A DNA stretch of 6,462 nucleotides from Planctomycetales bacterium (GTDB taxonomy: Bacteria; Planctomycetota; Planctomycetia; Pirellulales; Thermoguttaceae), in the NCBI GenBank assembly GCA_007127495.1, contig SKZG01000445.1, positions 1 through 6,462 on the forward strand. Direction: 5' to 3'. This document shows, piece by piece, positions 6,047 through 6,462 of this stretch. The notes beneath the pieces were generated by a model that saw only the letters and a list, made by a program, of their open reading frames with translations, searched no databases and was not told where the DNA came from. Made by a program: the position numbers and the translations under genes. Position 1 is the stretch's first letter. The number at the start of each line of letters is the position of its first letter.

Positions 6047-6170
6047 GGTATACTCGCCGCGTGCCGTTATTGCGCTTTTGTAGGATGGACATTCTTGTCC
6101 GTCTTCGCTTTGACGGGCTAAAGCCCATCTTACGGAAAGCGCAGTTTTGGGCCGCGGCGAGTATATTACC
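6047..6170. repeat. Nested palindromic element, REP-doublet (REPIN) or MITE-like
   Basis: The outer arms are 13 perfect bases (6049-6061 with 6153-6165), extended by GGTA/TACC after a 3-base bulge. A middle pair, TGCGCTTT (6071-6078) with AAAGCGCA (6136-6143), is also perfect. The inner arms 6080-6103 and 6112-6133 are imperfect reverse complements around an 8-base loop, and each contains its own small palindrome: GGAC/GTCC on the left and GGGC/GCCC on the right. This doublet of self-complementary units in inverted orientation is the layout of REPIN-type elements. I associate the GTAGGATGG...CCGTC arm with dispersed planctomycete intergenic repeats, but copy number cannot be seen here. As RNA it would fold into one long hairpin that could also end or stabilise the upstream operon mRNA. 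Confidence 0.75.
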
Positions 6171-6315
6171 TTTTCCGGCCTTCGCCCCCCTGCCTGCACC
6201 TGGGCGCTCCGAGGCACTACGACTCCTCAAAGCCTTGACCGCACTCCCAGCGTGTGTTAACCTTGATATTGGGCTGCGGGGTTCCACGGAAGCCCGCTGG
6301 AGTGCCGCCAGGTGA

Positions 6316-6335
6316 CCGGCGGATGGTTCCGCCGG
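6316..6335 (+). terminator. Strong hairpin with T-rich tail, terminator or leader attenuator
   Basis: CCGGCGGA (6316-6323) and TCCGCCGG (6328-6335) form a perfect 8-bp stem with a TGGT loop. The following bases ATCGTTTCGTGTTTCC are T-rich but interrupted. It sits 36 bases before the ATG at 6372, so it either ends transcription from upstream or acts in the leader of the last gene. Confidence 0.45.
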
Positions 6336-6360
6336 ATCGTTTCGTGTTTCCTGTTTCCAT

Positions 6361-6366
6361 GAGGTG
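6361..6366 (+). promoter_or_regulatory. Ribosome binding site of the last gene
   Basis: GAGGTG with a 5-base spacer to the ATG at 6372 is a reasonable site and supports this start. Confidence 0.45.
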
Positions 6367-6371
6367 CTGCT

Positions 6372-6462
6372 ATGAAGTATTGCGTTGTTGACGTCACGTT
6401 GACCCTGAAGAGGAATCGAGGGTTCGTGGGACGAGGAGGCGCCGTGCGGGCGCTTTCCGGAA
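6372..6462 (+). CDS. Start of an unrecognised gene, cut by the window end
   Basis: Thirty codons are visible from the ATG with no stop before the window edge. The peptide begins MKYCVVDVTLTLKRNRGFVG and continues RGGAVRALSG. It is basic, with no hydrophobic signal segment. A GAGGTG ribosome binding site and an upstream hairpin support a real start. I do not recognise the family from this fragment. It is unlikely to belong to the upstream operon, because 431 bases with a large palindrome and a terminator-like hairpin separate them. Confidence 0.45.
   Translation, partial: MKYCVVDVTLTLKRNRGFVGRGGAVRALSG

Larger units (their letters stand above)
5941..6371. other. 431-base intergenic region with palindromic element and leader hairpin
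   Basis: No credible gene lies here. A GTG-initiated frame at 6061-6315 only reads through the palindromic repeat. In order, the region contains the right 15-bp inverted repeat, the nested palindrome at 6047-6170 and a strong hairpin at 6316-6335. A possible weak promoter for the last gene is TTGACC (6235-6240), 17 bases, then TAACCT (6258-6263): the -35 matches at 5 of 6 positions and the -10 at only 3 of 6. TATACT at 6049-6054 resembles a -10 box but is part of the palindrome and has no -35 partner. Confidence 0.55.

Noticed and set aside
6061..6315. An 84-codon open frame starting with GTG in the last intergenic region
   Set aside because: Its first third translates the nested palindrome, no ribosome binding site precedes it, and the rest has no recognisable pattern.

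Overview
The window is GC-rich and reads like chromosome of a planctomycete. That placement is an inference. It rests on two large secreted proteins built in planctomycete style (long N-terminal region, one hydrophobic segment, then an Asp/Pro/Ala-rich linker), on a compound palindromic element with an arm of the kind I associate with planctomycete intergenic regions, and on a codon bias that leaves long spurious ORFs open on the opposite strand. No rRNA, tRNA, CRISPR array, transposase or integrase is visible. All genes I accept lie on the + strand.

Layout. (1) Positions 1-495 hold a tightly overlapping small-gene pair: the 3' end of a DUF4160-type gene, then a complete DUF2442-type gene that starts inside it. 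(2) Positions 637-1794 encode an FtsJ/RlmM-like RNA 2'-O-ribose methyltransferase with a recognisable SAM site and a K-D-K-E tetrad; its end carries two mutually exclusive hairpins. (3) Positions 1795-2091 are a gene-free leader with further small hairpins and a perfect 22-bp tandem duplication next to a strong ribosome binding site. (4) Positions 2092-4437 encode a 781-residue exported protein: signal segment, acidic/Pro-rich linker, alpha-helical domain, then about 13 turns of a Gly/Asp-rich repeat whose recurring core is D-x-x-G-[D/N]-[D/N]-x-[Y/F], with a typical period of 26-27 residues. (5) Positions 4486-5940, 48 bases downstream, encode a 484-residue exported protein with a squalene-cyclase-like QW motif, probably an alpha-toroid. 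(6) Positions 5941-6371 are intergenic: a roughly 120-bp nested palindrome of REP-doublet/MITE type and a terminator-like or leader hairpin. (7) Position 6372 starts an unrecognised gene that runs off the window.

How the genes fit together. The two large proteins are the most interesting part. They look like one operon, share an unusual architecture and are both predicted to leave the cytoplasm, so I infer that they act together in the periplasm or at the cell surface. I cannot name the process. The small pair and the methyltransferase look unrelated to them. Start sites for the DUF2442 gene and both large genes were set by good Shine-Dalgarno sequences rather than by the longest open frame.
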